This document shows positions 11,525 through 26,600 of a stretch of DNA of 64,000 nucleotides, one piece after another (the stretch's first letter is position 1; every line of letters starts with the position of its first letter). Position numbers and translations under genes: made by a program. The DNA comes from Strigops habroptila (taxonomy: Eukaryota > Chordata > Aves > Psittaciformes > Psittacidae). The notes below the pieces were generated by a model. It was not told where the DNA came from and searched no databases. It saw only the letters and a list, made by a program, of their open reading frames with translations. The DNA is taken from contig NC_044302.2 in assembly GCF_004027225.2 (NCBI RefSeq), positions 73,342,993 through 73,406,992 on the forward strand, read 5' to 3'.

Positions 11525-14500
11525 GCTACGAAGCCTCTCACTGGAAGACTCTTCGGATGATGAAATTTTTCTGGCTTGCTAACTGAACTAGATGAATTCT
11601 TGGAATAAAACATTGTAAGGGGAGACACTGCATTTAAGTGAGAAAGTCCTTGGCCTAGCAACCAGTAAAGATTGGCTGAGTATTCTGGCAAAGTATTGCT
11701 GTATGTTGTGTTTAAATTCTCACCAGACACCCACAGATAGCCATTATGAAGGACCAGACAGTGGGTTAGATGGATTTCTTATGTGCCCTGTTACAACTGG
11801 TATTTTCTTCTCGCGTGATGACCTTGTCTATTGGCTATATCCGTTGCCTGTAATCTGACCATAGAGAGGAAGTAATGAAGGCAGATACAGTCTTGCTGTT
11901 CTGTATTTGTAAAATCAAGGGATTTGGGTAAATGCTGAGGGTTCCTAGGTATGGAAAAATACCCATAAAGATTTTGAGGAAAATTGTAAGTAGCTAAGTG
12001 TTGCAGCACACGTGTTCTTCTGTAGTTGGTACTCATGCAGTAGTGCCAATTCCATTTCTATCCTAATAACTTTTGAATATATAGTATGTTGTGACCCCAT
12101 GTGCAGCAACAGTGTTGTGAAGAGTTATAAACAGAAAACATAGTTTAAACAAAAGCAGAGCATATTCCTTTGCTGAGGAAACATTTTATAGCCTTCACAA
12201 GTTAAAATTTTCCTAAGTCTGGTATCCTGCAGCTGCTACTGGTTGAGAAATGGGAAGGCCTTTGCCTTTGCCTTAACCTGGTTTATGCCAGGGATTGCTC
12301 CCTAGGTCAGAGGGGATGTTTTACTGGCACATCTGGGGAAAGAACTGCAGAATGTAATTGTGAGAATGCAATGTGTCCTTGTTATGGCATTTTTTACTTG
12401 TTGCACTAAGAACACAGTTCTCCTAAATGGTTTTAAAGCACTTACACAATTAGACAAAACATCTGCAGGTATGTAAAACTTAAGCCACGCAGCAGTCCAG
12501 AAAAATGAAGCACAATGTCTTCTATTATACTAGTGTGCCACCTTGTCAGTTACTATGTGTACCACTGATTCAACAGCCAAGACGAAGTACCCTCGTAGGA
12601 GCTGGCTATCATGAGACTCCAGATGGCCCTTCCTCCTTCTTGCAGCACATAACCTAAATACGTAACAACTCATTCACCATCACACTGAGAATCTGTTACC
12701 AGAATGACACAAAGAAATGAACTGCTGGAGAAACAAAAGACAGTTTGGGGACTTTTGCGTAATGTTCCCCTCTGAATTTCAAGCTTAAAAAAAAAAGTGT
12801 TTTATTTCAGCACACCTCATGGTATGAAATAAGTACTTCACAGGAGGATATGCCTTTATCACTTTACACCTGAAAAATAACAGTGGCCATTGTCCAGGAA
12901 CAAAATTTGCTCTTGAGCGAAGAGCCAGTTTATCAGCCTGCACTCTTGACATGAAGTCATCTTTATCTACCTAACTCTATTCAAATTGCGGCTTAAAGAG
13001 CAAGATAAGATCTAGATTTTTTGACTGATGAGATATGGGGGAAAGGCAGAAGATTTTTAAAAGGCAAACCTGAAAAAAGTACAGTGATCAGTGCCTGCCA
13101 TTGCAGGTACACACTTGTCATATATGTGCCTCAGGGTAAAAGGGAACCAGAAGCGCTTTCAATCTACTGTATTTGATTTCACTTCTGAGAGTAACCATCT
13201 GTTCAGGGACTCAAACTGTGATGGTGGAAATATGTCTTATTCTGAACGGTTTTGCATTCATGAAGGATTCAGCAAAGAGAGCAATACAATACTCATCCTA
13301 GCAGTCTATTCATGATATCCTGCTACAATTACCTGCTTGGCACAGGATTGCAAATGCAGTAATTCTTGACGTAAAATGTTTCTGAATCATAATGCATGTC
13401 CATTGGGGCCTAAATGCGAAATTCCCCAATGTAATTTGGAATCAGGAGAGTGAATACTGACAGAGCATAAGATAACCTCAAGAAACTTTATGGCTGGTAT
13501 AGTGCTGAGCAATCTTTCTATAAATCATGAAAAATGAATGATAAACTGGTTGAAGAAAATAAGCATTCTGGTCAATGTTGATGCATCTGCTGGAGGAGCT
13601 CAGCTAACATCTTTTCCTCAAGCCTCCTGTCCTCTGAGAAAGGAATTTTTTGGCTGTGAATCGTGTGGTGAAGTCTTTGAGTGTGTGGTGAAAAGTCTTT
13701 GAATGTGTGTACATCTTTTAGCTCCCTTGAGAACTGGATGGATATGCAGAATTTGACATTACCAGGCTTCCTTACTTATGGCATCCAAGTTTGAATCAAC
13801 AGTTCCATAGTCGAGAGGTTAGTACAGGAATTATGGCACACTTTGTAGCCCTTTTTCTCTCAGGGCAGCTAAATAACTGTGAGCCATTCAAACCTGTTTC
13901 TGTTAGGTACAAAAATATGATGCCATTTGACCTGATTAATAAACTGCTGAGAGCCACACTCCACATCTCCATTTTTCCAGGCAGTAAATCAGCACTACTT
14001 GGTTAATTTTAATGGGTTCAAGCTAATTTACACCAACTGAGGATATCATCCAGCAAATTCAGACTCCCACAGTGTATGGATTGCTTCATTCATCACAGAA
14101 TCACAGCTGTCTCCAGCTGGCAGAGAGCACCTATTCAGCTCCTTAACACTGCACAGTAAAGCAGAGCAAAGCAGGAAATGACTAAGAACATGAGGCCCTT
14201 GTGGGACTGTAGAGTGCATGTACGTTTTCTGAACATTGTATGGAGTTTGGCCAGGGTACTTGTGATTCAGCCACTGCTCTTGGGAATGTGAGAAAACAGT
14301 TTAAATTCTCTGTAGGATCTTAAGTTATATATAATGCAATGGTGTATCTAACATAATTACAGGACATCACAGGTTCTGTGTTAGTCCGCTCTTTGAAATC
14401 TGACAGAAATTGAGCACAGAATATAAGAACTTTTCAAATGCATTCTTTTCTGCCACTTACAAACCTGAAATGACAAATAATGTTGAAACTCCAGCCGAAC

Positions 14501-17500
14501 GAGGCAGACATTTCTCATGGGGCTTTTCGTTCTCTTGGAGCTTTTTCATGGTTTTCTTAGTTTGTGACTGTAACTGAGTACTACTCAGTAGAGAAAAAAG
14601 GAATAATACAAAATTGATATAAGTATCAATATTTTCTACTGAATAAGGGTATTTCTACTTTAGACAATAAATATTTCTACTTCTAGCCCTATAGTGTCAC
14701 TCCTGTTTTAAAGATCAGCAGCACTAACCTGAAGGAGAAAGCCTTAATGAAATTCAGAAGCCTTTGTGCATACCATCTAAATATCTGTGAAAAAATATAT
14801 ATACAAACATTGGCCAACCAAAAGTTTGCCTTTTTTCCCCACTCTGATTAAAGTTCCAGAAACCAGACCCTAACAGATGTGTCTACATTTCTGTACCCAA
14901 TCTCACCTTTCTAGGACAGCTGGTACCCACTGCTTGGCACATCTGTAGTAACAGGAAGATACTACTTGGATTGTAGGCACCCTAAGTAGGCAACAATGAG
15001 CAAAACGAGCCTTTTCGTATTGGTTTCCTAGAACACATATGGGTTAACCAGTAGGAAGTTAATTACGAGAATGAGAAAAGGTTTGAGCTGTGAGGAGGAA
15101 AAATCTTTTCATTCTTTCCCTCAGTTTTCAAAAAAAAAAGGGTAGTGTACAATTTTGGAGGAGTTTTAAAGGGTGAGATCTTCAAGCAGAAGAAGAAGGT
15201 GAGTCCTGAGAAAAGGCAGAAGACATATCCATCTGTAGAGTTTCCTACTAGGCAGTTCTTGAGTCAAAGAATGAAGAGGTGAAGCTGCTCGTATGTATAA
15301 AATCAAGCTTGTCAAAGGAATGTCTAAAAGAACTTTACAGACAATAGTAGAAGGGGAGAAAGTAGAAAGTAGAAAGCGAGTAAGGAATAATGCCATAAAA
15401 ATAATCCATTAAGAAAGTACTATATGTCATACAGCATCTGTGACCTTGGCATATCCCCAGAACGCTTAACAACAAATCTTACGTTCTTAAGCCTAGTAAC
15501 ACCAGTAAGCAGCTAGTCCTCAAGGGGCAAATCTATTCTAAGCTCCAGGGACTCCATCACAAAAAGGAAGAGAGAATCTTGCTGCGCTTGCAGGTAGGAG
15601 TCTCCGCTTGAGCAGCAGATGATTGTGGGACACATTCTCAAGCAAATACCAAGCCATTAGCTTATTACCATTTCTGCTCATTAAAACACAGCTGTATCAA
15701 TCCAAATATGGCAAATCTGTTACATGATTGTGCTTTGGATTTCTTTGGCCTGGAGCTAAGTAATGCTTTTCTGATGCTTTTTTTGTTTGTTTGTTTGTTT
15801 CTGATGCTTCCTTCTATAAAATGGCTGCTCCGGTTACTATCTTCCCTGTCACATTTTGACCCAACACATGCTAACTTATGCCTATGGACACTTTAAAAGC
15901 TACCAGAAAGTCTGCAAAACTTTGAGGGCGCTATAGTCATCAGGTTTTTGTTGGGGGAATGCAGACTGGGGAAATCCTAACACAGATACCCAGCTCTTCC
16001 TATCCCCCTCTGTTTTGGAAAGAAGTCTCTTAGTACTGCTCAGGGCTCTGGTTTTTGGAATGATGTGGACATAAGGAAGGTGGATCTAAGGATTGTGATA
16101 CGCAGTCCAGTTAAGGATTTAGTCCTGAGTATAGAAAGCATGGCTATTATGACAATATACCAAACATTTTCTTCGGTAGTGTTGTGATTGTATATTTTGC
16201 TTGGATGTTATTTATTACATTACACTCTGTTCCTAATGGACTGGAAACACTTTAGGGTAGAATCATTTTTCCTGTTCCTATCCATTATTTAGTAGAGTGC
16301 AGCCCTTGCTTTTATGGCGGCTTTGGGCTATGCTAAAATATCAGTAACATCAAAATCAAGATGACACTCTTGTATTCACTTTCCCTGCTAATGTGCAATA
16401 GGTACTATGTTATCAACCTGTCCTAACTACCTTGGAGAAAGCCCCTTCAAATTTACAGCCTTCAGACATGCCCCAAATAAAATCATGCAGTAGTCACATA
16501 GGCCACACAGCAACATTAAAGTGACAGGATGTGATGATAGCCAATTAAATACCAATCATTTTTATCGAGGATTTTAATGATTCATGCTGAATTGGATAGG
16601 AAAAGCATCTGTACCCAGCCATGAGGTGCCCAGGGTTATAACTTCATTTTCTATGAACAGGAACTCCAGTGTGATTTCTCAGCCTGGCCTGTAATTTTGT
16701 CTGCTTGCTGTGGGTTGAATTCTGACCGTGGTTGCTGGGATAGGAGTTCCCTGCTGGCTTGCCTTCTGCATGCCTGTCTCTAATGTGACTTTCTCATGTG
16801 AGATCTCCCATTCAGGGGCTGTTTAGATACATTATTGAATCTAATAAAAAAGATTAGAATCTAATAAAAAAGTAAAAAGACTGGTAAGACAGGGAAATGA
16901 AAAAAAAGGAAAAGTATATCGTGTGTTTTCCAGTTCTCTGTAGCTGCTAGTGGGAATGGAAATGACCACCAGTTGCTCAGCAATTAGCCAGTACCCCAAA
17001 CAGAGAGATTTTACAGCCCACAAATTCTGGTTTAGGTAGTCTCACTAAAGCAGATCTAAGCTGGTCTTACGACTTTACCATCTAAAATTTCATGCAGCCA
17101 CTGGAACCACAGCAGTTCAACCCCCACTCCTTGTCCCCAGCTCCAGTGCTCCTGCAGACAGCCACCAGTGTGTGAAGACACTGGTCCTTGCTTCTCCAAG
17201 GCTACACATGCTGGAGATGTGGCAAAGATTTCCAATCATTACTTATTATTATTTTTACACAGCAGCAAAATGCTGAACTTGCACAAAGAGTCCGATAGAT
17301 ATATAGGGAAGTTGGATTGGTTGATTGATTTTGGTAAGAAAGATAAGTATAGAAACTATACAAATATATGTTAAACAGAACTGCTCAACAGCAATACAAA
17401 TGCTATATAGCATTTCTTTGCTTTCTTTGGCAGCCACAGGCTGTGACCTTTTACTAAGAGTCAACATTTTTTAGTCAAAACTGTCACTGGGGCCCTAGAT

Positions 17501-18317
17501 GCTCTTGCAGGCGAGGCATCCATAGAACTGTTTCAAGATCAGAAGACTTATCATTCATTAGTTTTTATACCATGGTAGCACCCAGAAGAAACTAAGGAAT
17601 ATGGGCTCACTGTGCTTTCTTAACATTGACAAGCCTTTAACTAGGTATATTTCAACACATTTCAATTCTGTATATAAGTAGCTGTTAAACTATGATTTGC
17701 AGAGGAGGAAGAACAGTTTAGGGGATTCGTTATGAGCTTTGGAAATCTTTGTTCCTTTTTTCTGCTCCAGTTTTCACTAACGTCAATAGCAGAGTAAAAA
17801 ACATTATTGCTATTATTGTGGTTTGGCCATCACTCTGAAAAACACTTTAGTGGTCTCATTTCTTTTACTTGTGAATGTGCTTCAATACCTCAGCATTCAT
17901 CAGAAGGTGGGCATTCATCAGTGTGGTCACTTACAGCAGAGACCTCAAAGATCTGGCTGCCAAATCACATTACGGGATCAATTAGATGAAATTTGCCACA
18001 TAGGAAATGGCTAGTTTTTACAGTTATAATTTGATTTTTTTCTACCAGCCCTAAATTATCTTTGAAGGAAAATGTCTTTTTAGACAAGAAATTATAGCCT
18101 GCAGAAAACATCTGCTAGTAAGCTGATTAATTAAAGACTACGTTCCCTGAAAGCAACTTTGTGTTGGTCAGACTGGAAATGAAAATGTGGAAAGTATGGC
18201 TGAAAAGCTGGAGGAAGGTAGAAGTAATTAATGGTAGTAAAGGTTTCTGAAAGGCCTGGACTTACATGGACAAACCATGGTTTAGCAATAGGTCAAAAAA
18301 GTCAGAGGCTCATCATT
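11525..18317. other. Intergenic DNA, no gene seen
   Basis: AT-rich, short random open frames only. A (TTTG)n tract lies at about 15778-15800 and a possible CR1 scrap (ATCACAGAATCACAG) at 14092-14107. Confidence 0.7.
15778..15800. repeat. (TTTG)n microsatellite
   Basis: TTTTTTTGTTTGTTTGTTTG, about four TTTG units. Confidence 0.8.
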
Positions 18318-18491
18318 CTCAATCCCTGGCAGTGTTCAAGGCCAGGTTGGACAGAGCCTTGGGCGACATGGTCAAGTGTGAGTTGTCCCTGCCCATGGCA
18401 GGGGGTTTGGAACTAGATAATCTTAAGGTCCTTTCCAACCCTAAACATTCTATGGTTCTATGATTCTATGATCCTATGATTCTATGATTCT
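18318..18491 (+). mobile_element. CR1 LINE 3' end with octamer tail
   Basis: Starts inside ORF2 with CAATCCCTGGCAGTGTTCAAGG, passes the CR1 stop and 3' UTR (GGTTTGGAACTAGATAATCTTAAGGTCC), and ends in several TTCTATGA units at 18448-18491. Only about 175 nt survive, a strongly 5'-truncated insertion. Confidence 0.92.
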
Positions 18492-20620
18492 TAGTTACCT
18501 GAGGAAGCTCAATTCATTAACGCACAAACACCTTAAAGCTGTGCTGGGTGTACAGGCACATTAGACTTGGTGTAATTTTCCCCTGTTGACTACCTGCCAG
18601 ATAGAAATGCAGAAGACCAAGGAGCTACTTCGGCAGGTTTATTACTTCCATGCCTACTAAGTGTAATGTTCCTTGGGTCTAATTGAAAGAGCCATGTCAG
18701 AGGTTTTAATTCTTGCTGCTTGCATGGTGTTTTCTCAGCTAACCCATGGAGCCTGCTTGCTTGTTTTCCCGAGCAGCCATGGGAAACAGAAGTGCCTCTC
18801 CCAAGTTCCCTGCCTGAAGGTGGAAGAAGCATGGAAAGCCCTAAGCCTCACAGTTGCACGTCCAGTGGAATCAGTCACCCAGGTGGTGTCATCTCCTACC
18901 TCTGCCTAGTGGTGTGGCAGACTCCAAGCCCTTCATTGCAACTTTATGACTTTCTAGGGTTGGTTTAAAGGAACCTAAAGAAGTCACCTGAAATTACGCT
19001 TGTCGTGTGAGTCATGCGGATCTGTGTTTCATAACCTATTAGACACCACATAGAATTGTAGAATCATGGAATGGATCACTGAATATGATGCTAACACAAC
19101 CAATGCTACCACCATATTTGTGTCTTAAATGGCATGCTTGGCTGGTTGTTCAGGAATTGGCCTTTTTCACCAGGCATCCTAATAACTATAATAATAAAAA
19201 ATGCTGGAAGATATATGGCTGGTGAGGTCAATAATAGTGGCAATCACTGGTGCAGACATTTCCAGACTGTTGCTGAAGGGCTAAGTGCAGCTAAAGCCCC
19301 AAAGCTGAGGATGTATGTAGCCATACTGTGGTGAGGCAGACACCTGCATGTTCTCTCAAACTTTTTCTTTGTGATGGGTTTGTTTAGCTCTTTCTGTCTG
19401 TAGTGTAATTAGGTGGGATATATCAGTCTGGATACATGTATTTCAGGTTTAAATCAGGCTTATCTGGCCAGTTCATGGCAGGTTTAAACACAACTGAAAT
19501 AAATAACAACACAAGGAACCACGGATATTTTTGGACCCGTTTAGCTGAACTGACATGGTTTTGTATGTGGAAACCCATGATACACACCTCCCCACCTACC
19601 AGGGGATACCCACACTTCTCTGTGAGAAGAGCACGACCATAGCCTACCTGAGGGATTCAGACTTACAGTAATAAAATAGCTCATAGATTTTGTGCCTCAA
19701 TGCCTTATTCGTCATCTTTGAATTATTTGAGCAGGAAACTGCCTGGGGAGGCTGGTTTTTATTTAACTTTGTATCATGGTGCTTGGCCTCAGTCATTACC
19801 AAGACCCAAGAACTTTGTTAAATAAGTAAAATCTCAGTTTAGTGGCCTGACCCCCTTTCAGCTTGTCTAAGAAAGACATAATCACAAAAGAATTGTGCTG
19901 GTTCAGAGCAAGCACAATAAAATCTATAAGTATGGAAACAATGGTCCTATTCTAATTAGATAAAACTATCATTTAAAACACAACCTATAATTAAAGTAGT
20001 AGAAAGGTTGCAACCTTATTGAAACTAGTTGTTGTGGATTTCTGTGCCATAGAAACAAATGCTTATTTCAGTTATGGGAAAGAATCCCTATGAATTAATT
20101 TCTATATAAATTAAACGTTTTTGAACATATGGTCTATGATGGAAAAGGAGTTGAAAATAGTCTCTTAAGGATCTACCTTATGATGCAGAATTAAGCCTAC
20201 AGCTTAATGCTCAAGAGTAAAAGCTTGCTGTTTATAGGAATTGTTATAGGCTGCCCCATAGCATAAGATGCAGCCATGAGCTTGGGAAAAGTCATTAACG
20301 TAAAAGACAATGGAAATGCTAAGCTGAGAACTTCTTATTTCCTGATTTTCTTTCCCCTCTTTCTTATGGAGGAAAAGATGACATTAATGCAATATAAAAG
20401 AACAAATTAAAAAGGGCCAGACTGAGAAAAAACTAGTTCCAGATGGTCTAAAACAACATTAATTCACTCCCTTGTATACTTGGATCCCCTTAAATGGAGA
20501 ACTCAGCATTACTTCTGAGAGTAACATAACCACTCTGTGTCTTGTCTTTGTGTGTGTGTGCACATGGAGGGGGCACATAGTTAACATTAAGGAAGCTGTG
20601 TGAGATTGCAATTTTTTAAC

Positions 20621-20641
20621 TTTTTTTTTTTTTTTTTTTTT
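20621..20641. repeat. Poly(T) tract
   Basis: 21 T in a row. Confidence 0.9.
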
Positions 20642-23600
20642 GAGCAGCTGGCACATAATATTGCCTTTCAAGTAGATCTTTTTACATTTAATTTCTTGGA
20701 TTAACATAACTAAAATGGTGGTCACATGCCAGAAAAACATTGTCTTTCTGTCTTTATTTCTTTATTGGCTTGCCCTTTGACAGTATTATATTTCACTGTC
20801 TGCCAGCTGGATGACAAAGTGCCTGACTGAGCTTTATTATGTTGCTCTCTGTGGTGGACACAATGACATGCCATAAACAAAGTATCCATGATGTCATAGT
20901 TTTATCCTCCGGTGGATGTACAGCACAGAAAATAAAAGCTGTAAAGCAGCTCTTTGCGCAAATATCCTTGCTTCTGCTGGTGGCTTATGTTCTTGTATTT
21001 ATTACTTTTCTTCCATTAAATGTTTATACTCTGTTAAATAACAAAAATTAAATCATGTGCCTTCCTTAAACCAACCTTATACTCTTCTGTTTCATGGGTC
21101 TTGATATTCAGGTATGAGGTTATTTTGGAAGCTCTGAACTGACGTGGTTGTTTCTGCTTATTTAGCTGACACATCCTCAAAATCATCTCGTGTCTCACAG
21201 TACTGGATGGAAAACTGTGCATCTGAATACACCAGCAAACAAAATGTTGCTTCCAATGACTTTTGTTATTTTTTTATTTTCTTATTTTTAATTTTTTTAG
21301 GTAACACAGATAATCCATTTTTTAATGGATTTAAATTTAAATTAAATTTAAAGCTATGAAGATGTCTTCTATCACTCGAGTCAGGTTGAATATTTTAGAA
21401 ATATGTCATATGTGTTTTCTTTGAATAGTTTCAAGTAAGAGAATCTCTTCCGATGTTTGGCACTGTGTGCTAACAATACATTGCTCAGCCTGAAAAATGG
21501 AGGAAAACTGGTTTTCATTTCTTAAAGGCAGATGAAAACTTCCCTTGAAGCTGGGGGATATTCTAAACCCAAGGCGTGACCTTAAAGCTTCGCTGGGTGC
21601 TTAAGCTGATATAATAGTGGCAAAGCACACAAAACAAGGAAGGTTAAATGTTATGCAACAAATTTACACTCCTGACCTTCAGAGCATCATAGACGTCTCC
21701 CACATGAACAGAGACTGTGTTGTATCCTGCACTAAGTAGTCAACAAGCTACCTGGCAATTAAGTAAAATGGAAAAAAATTGCCATAAAATTTAGCCAATT
21801 CATCTTGATAATCTCTTCATTATCATTACCAGTTGGGCTATTCTGATCCTGGAGATCTTTTCTGTAAAATGTGTCCTGCTGAACTTGGCTGTTACTTTTA
21901 GGCTATTACTGTGGTTGTGCAGTTGCTTGTACAGTTTGAGGAAACCAGGTTCCAGACCCAGGGTTCCAGGTTTTCTGTGGATATTTGAGGAATGGCTGTA
22001 CTCCAGACACTGTGCAAACATATCACACGTGTAAGGTCTCAGACACGGGAAAGCATATTCTTATGCTGTTATGTCAATATAATGGAAACCACATCTAACT
22101 CTGAAGTAGGATCCATTAAAAAGATATATTCCTAATACATGGGGTTTGTTGTTTTGGGGTTGGTTTTTTTTTTTTGTAATCTTTGACATTCCATTTTCCC
22201 CTTTATCCAAAGCAAATAACTTTGATCTGATTTTGTGGAAAACAGGGCAAACTTTCATGAATATTCAGAAAAAAATAAGGTTTTTTCCACCTAAAGTGCT
22301 CACAGTGCTACACATAATGCTGATTGTTATGCCTGAGTACAATCATGCATGTATCAGTATGCGCCTCTCCTTTATTTAGTCGCATAAAGTGAATTTTAAT
22401 TAATTGTAGCTAGGATGGAAATGACAACAGTATGTCAAAATCTGCAGCTTGTTTTACATCAAGTGAGCTATTCTGTTTTGCCTCTTGTACAATCACTTGT
22501 CTTTACACAAAAGATAGAAAAAGTTGGTCCAGGTTTAGTGCTGTTTGACTACTGTTTGGCATGCCCATTCAATTACTGCACAAAGCAGGCAACAATGCAG
22601 ATTCGAGCCCTGAGCCCTGTGTTAACTTGGCTGCACAAACGGGTCTCCAAGTTTAAAAACAGCAGAACAAAAGAGCCACCATGGAGTGATTGAGATTTAT
22701 TTGGGTGCTGGAGTGCACAGCTGCTGCAGGGAGGAGGGCGGGAGACAGCACACATCCTCAGGGCTTGCCTGTGCTTGGCACAGGTCCCAGCTGTGCGGGA
22801 AGGAACTGAGCAGCTGTACAACCTTTGTGCTCCTCCGCTTCCTCAGGGCTAGCCTAATACCCAAGCACAAACTGGATCTGGATCAGTCCCACAGCAGAGC
22901 CACTCAGCTCAGGGTTTGCCAGGCTGCAGCAGAGCTCTGGATAAGTGCCGTCTCCTGGCACACCAATCCCCAAATGTGTTCAGTTCTCCCGTAGGCAGAT
23001 CTGTAGTCCTTTTGTATTACTGCAGCAGGGCAAAGGGGTAGAGGTTAGGTCAGGAGTGGACTCCCAGCTTTTCAGTGAGTATTATTTCTTCACCACAACT
23101 TGAATGCTCAGCACTGTTTTTCAAAGTGAAAAAAAGCGCCTTTCACTGCTTTGCTATCCTCAACAATACAGGGGTGACCTAACCTCCAGCAGAAGGCGGT
23201 CTCTTGCTTCCTACATCTCTGATTACCCGAGGCTGCTCATGTTTGCTAATGACCTAAGAAGCCTGTTAAGAAGGCAGAGTAGCACTGGGGAAATTACAAA
23301 TGAAAGCGTCACAAAGGCAATATTAACATAGAAGAGTAAACGGTTAACTGTGACTGTTTTAAAAATGATCAATTGTGATGGAAATGAGCCTACTTTCAGG
23401 AAGCAGTCAGTGCAGGATGTGAATTAAGATAGGCAGAATGAAAATAATTATCTTCCAAGTCAAGGAGCCATTTACATGTTCAGTAAGACAGCTTTAGCAA
23501 AGAGCTGGCAAATTGCTGATTTTTGGTGGGTTTTTTTTTTTAATGCCATCTGACAGTTTTCTAATAGCTGATTTTATGCACTTGTCCACTTCTAATGCAG

Positions 23601-26600
23601 CAACAGATAGGAAGGCTGGTACAGTATATCCAGCTTCTACACCAGTGTCCTTCATCCTTAAGACAAAATGGTATAGTGACACAAGTTGCATTAATCTGAT
23701 TTTAATTCTTGTCAAAAAAGGTTGGGTTTTTTTTCAAAAAGCCCAAGACACTTTCTTTTTTTCTCCTTCAACTTACACTTTTGATAAAATATCCACTTCT
23801 TTGGGACAAAGATGGTTTAGCACTATAATAATGTAAAGGTCAGAATCACAGCAATTTATCATGTTTTTGTTAAATTTAAGAGGAATCATGATTTTTAAAA
23901 ATGTTCTTAGTGGCATAGTCTTATAAAAATTAATAGAAGCATCTGAAAAGTCAGCAACACTACATCCTTAAGGCCTTTGCTCACACTATTAGCTTACTGC
24001 TTTTGAAAATGTACTTATGCTGAGTATGTTAATGCATGACAAATACAGTAGGCTTGTATATAAGACTTCCAAAAAACATAAAGCAAACCCAGGTTATTCT
24101 TGAACTTCCCATGTAACCTGAACAGACGAACAGATCAATCTCAGAGCTACTGGCTGGGACTGAGAGTTAACAGAAAATTTAAGTCTTAAGCATGTAAATG
24201 TACTCTCAAAGCCTCACTGAGCTAGGTTCTGAAGTACATTTACTTTCACTAAAAGCATTATGTCAGCTGTTCCAGAGAACAACACTTACTCAGTTTGGTG
24301 ACTGACATAGGCGTTTTGGTCCATTACTATATTCAAAGAACAATGCCCTGCTTTGTGACACTGTACCAGAAAGCCTTACTGACTCATTGCTGAAAGAAAC
24401 TAACATCTTTATGGCATGTTGATCAAGAAATGAGTAATAAAGTCTGGTTGAAGTTGCAAACTCTGAGACAGACGCACAAAAAAATCTTCAAAATGCTTGA
24501 GGGCGTGAGTGATACAACCCTGCAGCAGGCTGCCCCAAGGTCATGGCAACTCCACCACCTGTGTCTTCAGACAAGGCCCTGAGCAACCTGATTTAGCTTT
24601 GAAATTAGACCTTCTGTGGGCAGGAGGTTCTGTGCTTCCTATTTGAAATCCAGTTAATGACACAATTTTTTGTGTTTATTCTTCTTGTTACTTTCAAAAT
24701 TGCTGCTTGTATCTCAGACTAGTGTAGTACATTTTGTGAAATGAACATGTACACTTAATTTATGGGGTTGGATTGAACTTCATATGCTTAATGCAAAATC
24801 TTAGAAATAACAGTGAAGTAAATGTCCTGATGGTACACATCTCCTACATTGTCTACTGGAAAAAACACTGCCACAGAACACTAGAACTCACCTCAAGTCT
24901 GCTAAAATTTGGTTAAATGATGGCACTGAACATTGTTAAGAGAAATCTACATGTGTGCTTCTGTGTATGAATGCGTAGATGTGCATGCACCCATACTCCC
25001 CTTGAACTTTACAAGCTCTAGTTAATATTCATAATGGCCCTGTGACTTGTTACAAGTGGAAAAACTGCGGCATAGAGAAGGGATTTTCCCTAAATAAACC
25101 AGAAAACAAGTAGCAGAATGAGTGGAATACACTTTACACTTACTTGCCACAAGAGCTATTTAATAGCCTTTCATACATACCTCATGCGAAGGCAGATGTG
25201 ACACCTTACGAACCACAGGACTGTATCATCCAGTCATACCTCTAAGGTCCATGAAGCTTAAACAATCGAACATGATGGACTGGAGCACAGTCTCTGTAGC
25301 GCCAGGGGATCCTGAGACAATACCTCTTTGTAGCTAACTGTGTCACCTTCTGTGCTTAAGAAGATAAACTGCTGAGCGAGGCATTTTCTTCTATGCCAGG
25401 CTGAGGCTTTCTGTGGCTTTTGCGCATTTGTTTCCTCTCTCAAGAACATTGTAAAGAGTAAATAGGACTTTTTGTTGGTACACTTGCTTGTGTACTTCTT
25501 TTAAAAGCAAAACTGTAAGTTCCAAGCAAGTCAAGGTATAAATTTGTCAAGCTGAAAATAGACACTGACTTGGTTTCCTTCCTATTTGTACTAAGTAAAA
25601 AGCATCAACATGAATTAAAGAATTGGTAATGGATATTCCTGGCTAGTGACTGGTTATGACTTTCTTAATCCTCATCATTTTAGTAGCTGAGATGTGCCTA
25701 GCTGGTCTTCTGGACATTCATTCATAGTCAAAATAGAAAATGGCAATCCTTCTTTCACCTCCTCTATGTACTTAATGCAGCTCACAAAGTAACAGCCTGT
25801 AATGAGAAGGCTCCCATGAAAGACAAGGTAATCTGGTATCTTCACCTTTGACTTAAACTGATTTTATGCTCTAGTCTGTAACGTACTGCTCCATTTTTAA
25901 TATTAATTTCTGAAAACCCTAAGTAATACAGGATGTCTTTCTGCCTGCTTATTATTCCTTGTTCCTTTGTTTCAACAGATGGATGAGGCATTGTAGGCTG
26001 CCCTCAGAAGAAAGCTGGAGCCTTTCCATAAGCACCAGACTCTCTGACAGGGACTCATCTTTCAAAGAGCACTTAAAGGTGTTGCTGCAGGCCTTCCAGA
26101 AGCCTCCCAGACTTTCTGTGGGTTTTTTTGGTTGCCCTACCTTTTGCAACATGAGCAGTAGAGTTTATGCATCTCTTGCTTGTGTTGTTGGATTTACCCA
26201 TGCAATTGCTTCTGATGACTATGGATTTGGGTAGGTTCCTTTCTGAGATCTATGGTCAACACAAAACAGATGATTGAAATTTTATTTAAGGATATGGGAT
26301 GACAAAAACAAAACTGGGAGATAGCACAGACCACCACACAATCCACTCACTACTTCGTGGTTACTGCCCACAACAGGTTCTTCAACACTGGGTAACTCAG
26401 GCTTGCTCATCCTTTGGTTACCCACCTCATACTCCTCTGTAATACAGACCTTGTTTCACAGCATAAAGAGTCTTCCAAAAAAAATAAACGGGGAAGTGCA
26501 GACAAAGGGGAAGGCACCACATCTCTAGGTGCACCAGAGGCACTAGAATATTCTCTGCTGATTATTAGCTTCCACATACCAGACCTCTGCCTCAGCCCCG

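Noticed and set aside
11407..11730. 107-codon minus-strand frame ending in a hydrophobic stretch, resembling a membrane protein end
   Set aside because: The hydrophobic part is the translated start of the LTR itself and the rest matches nothing I know; chance junction frame.
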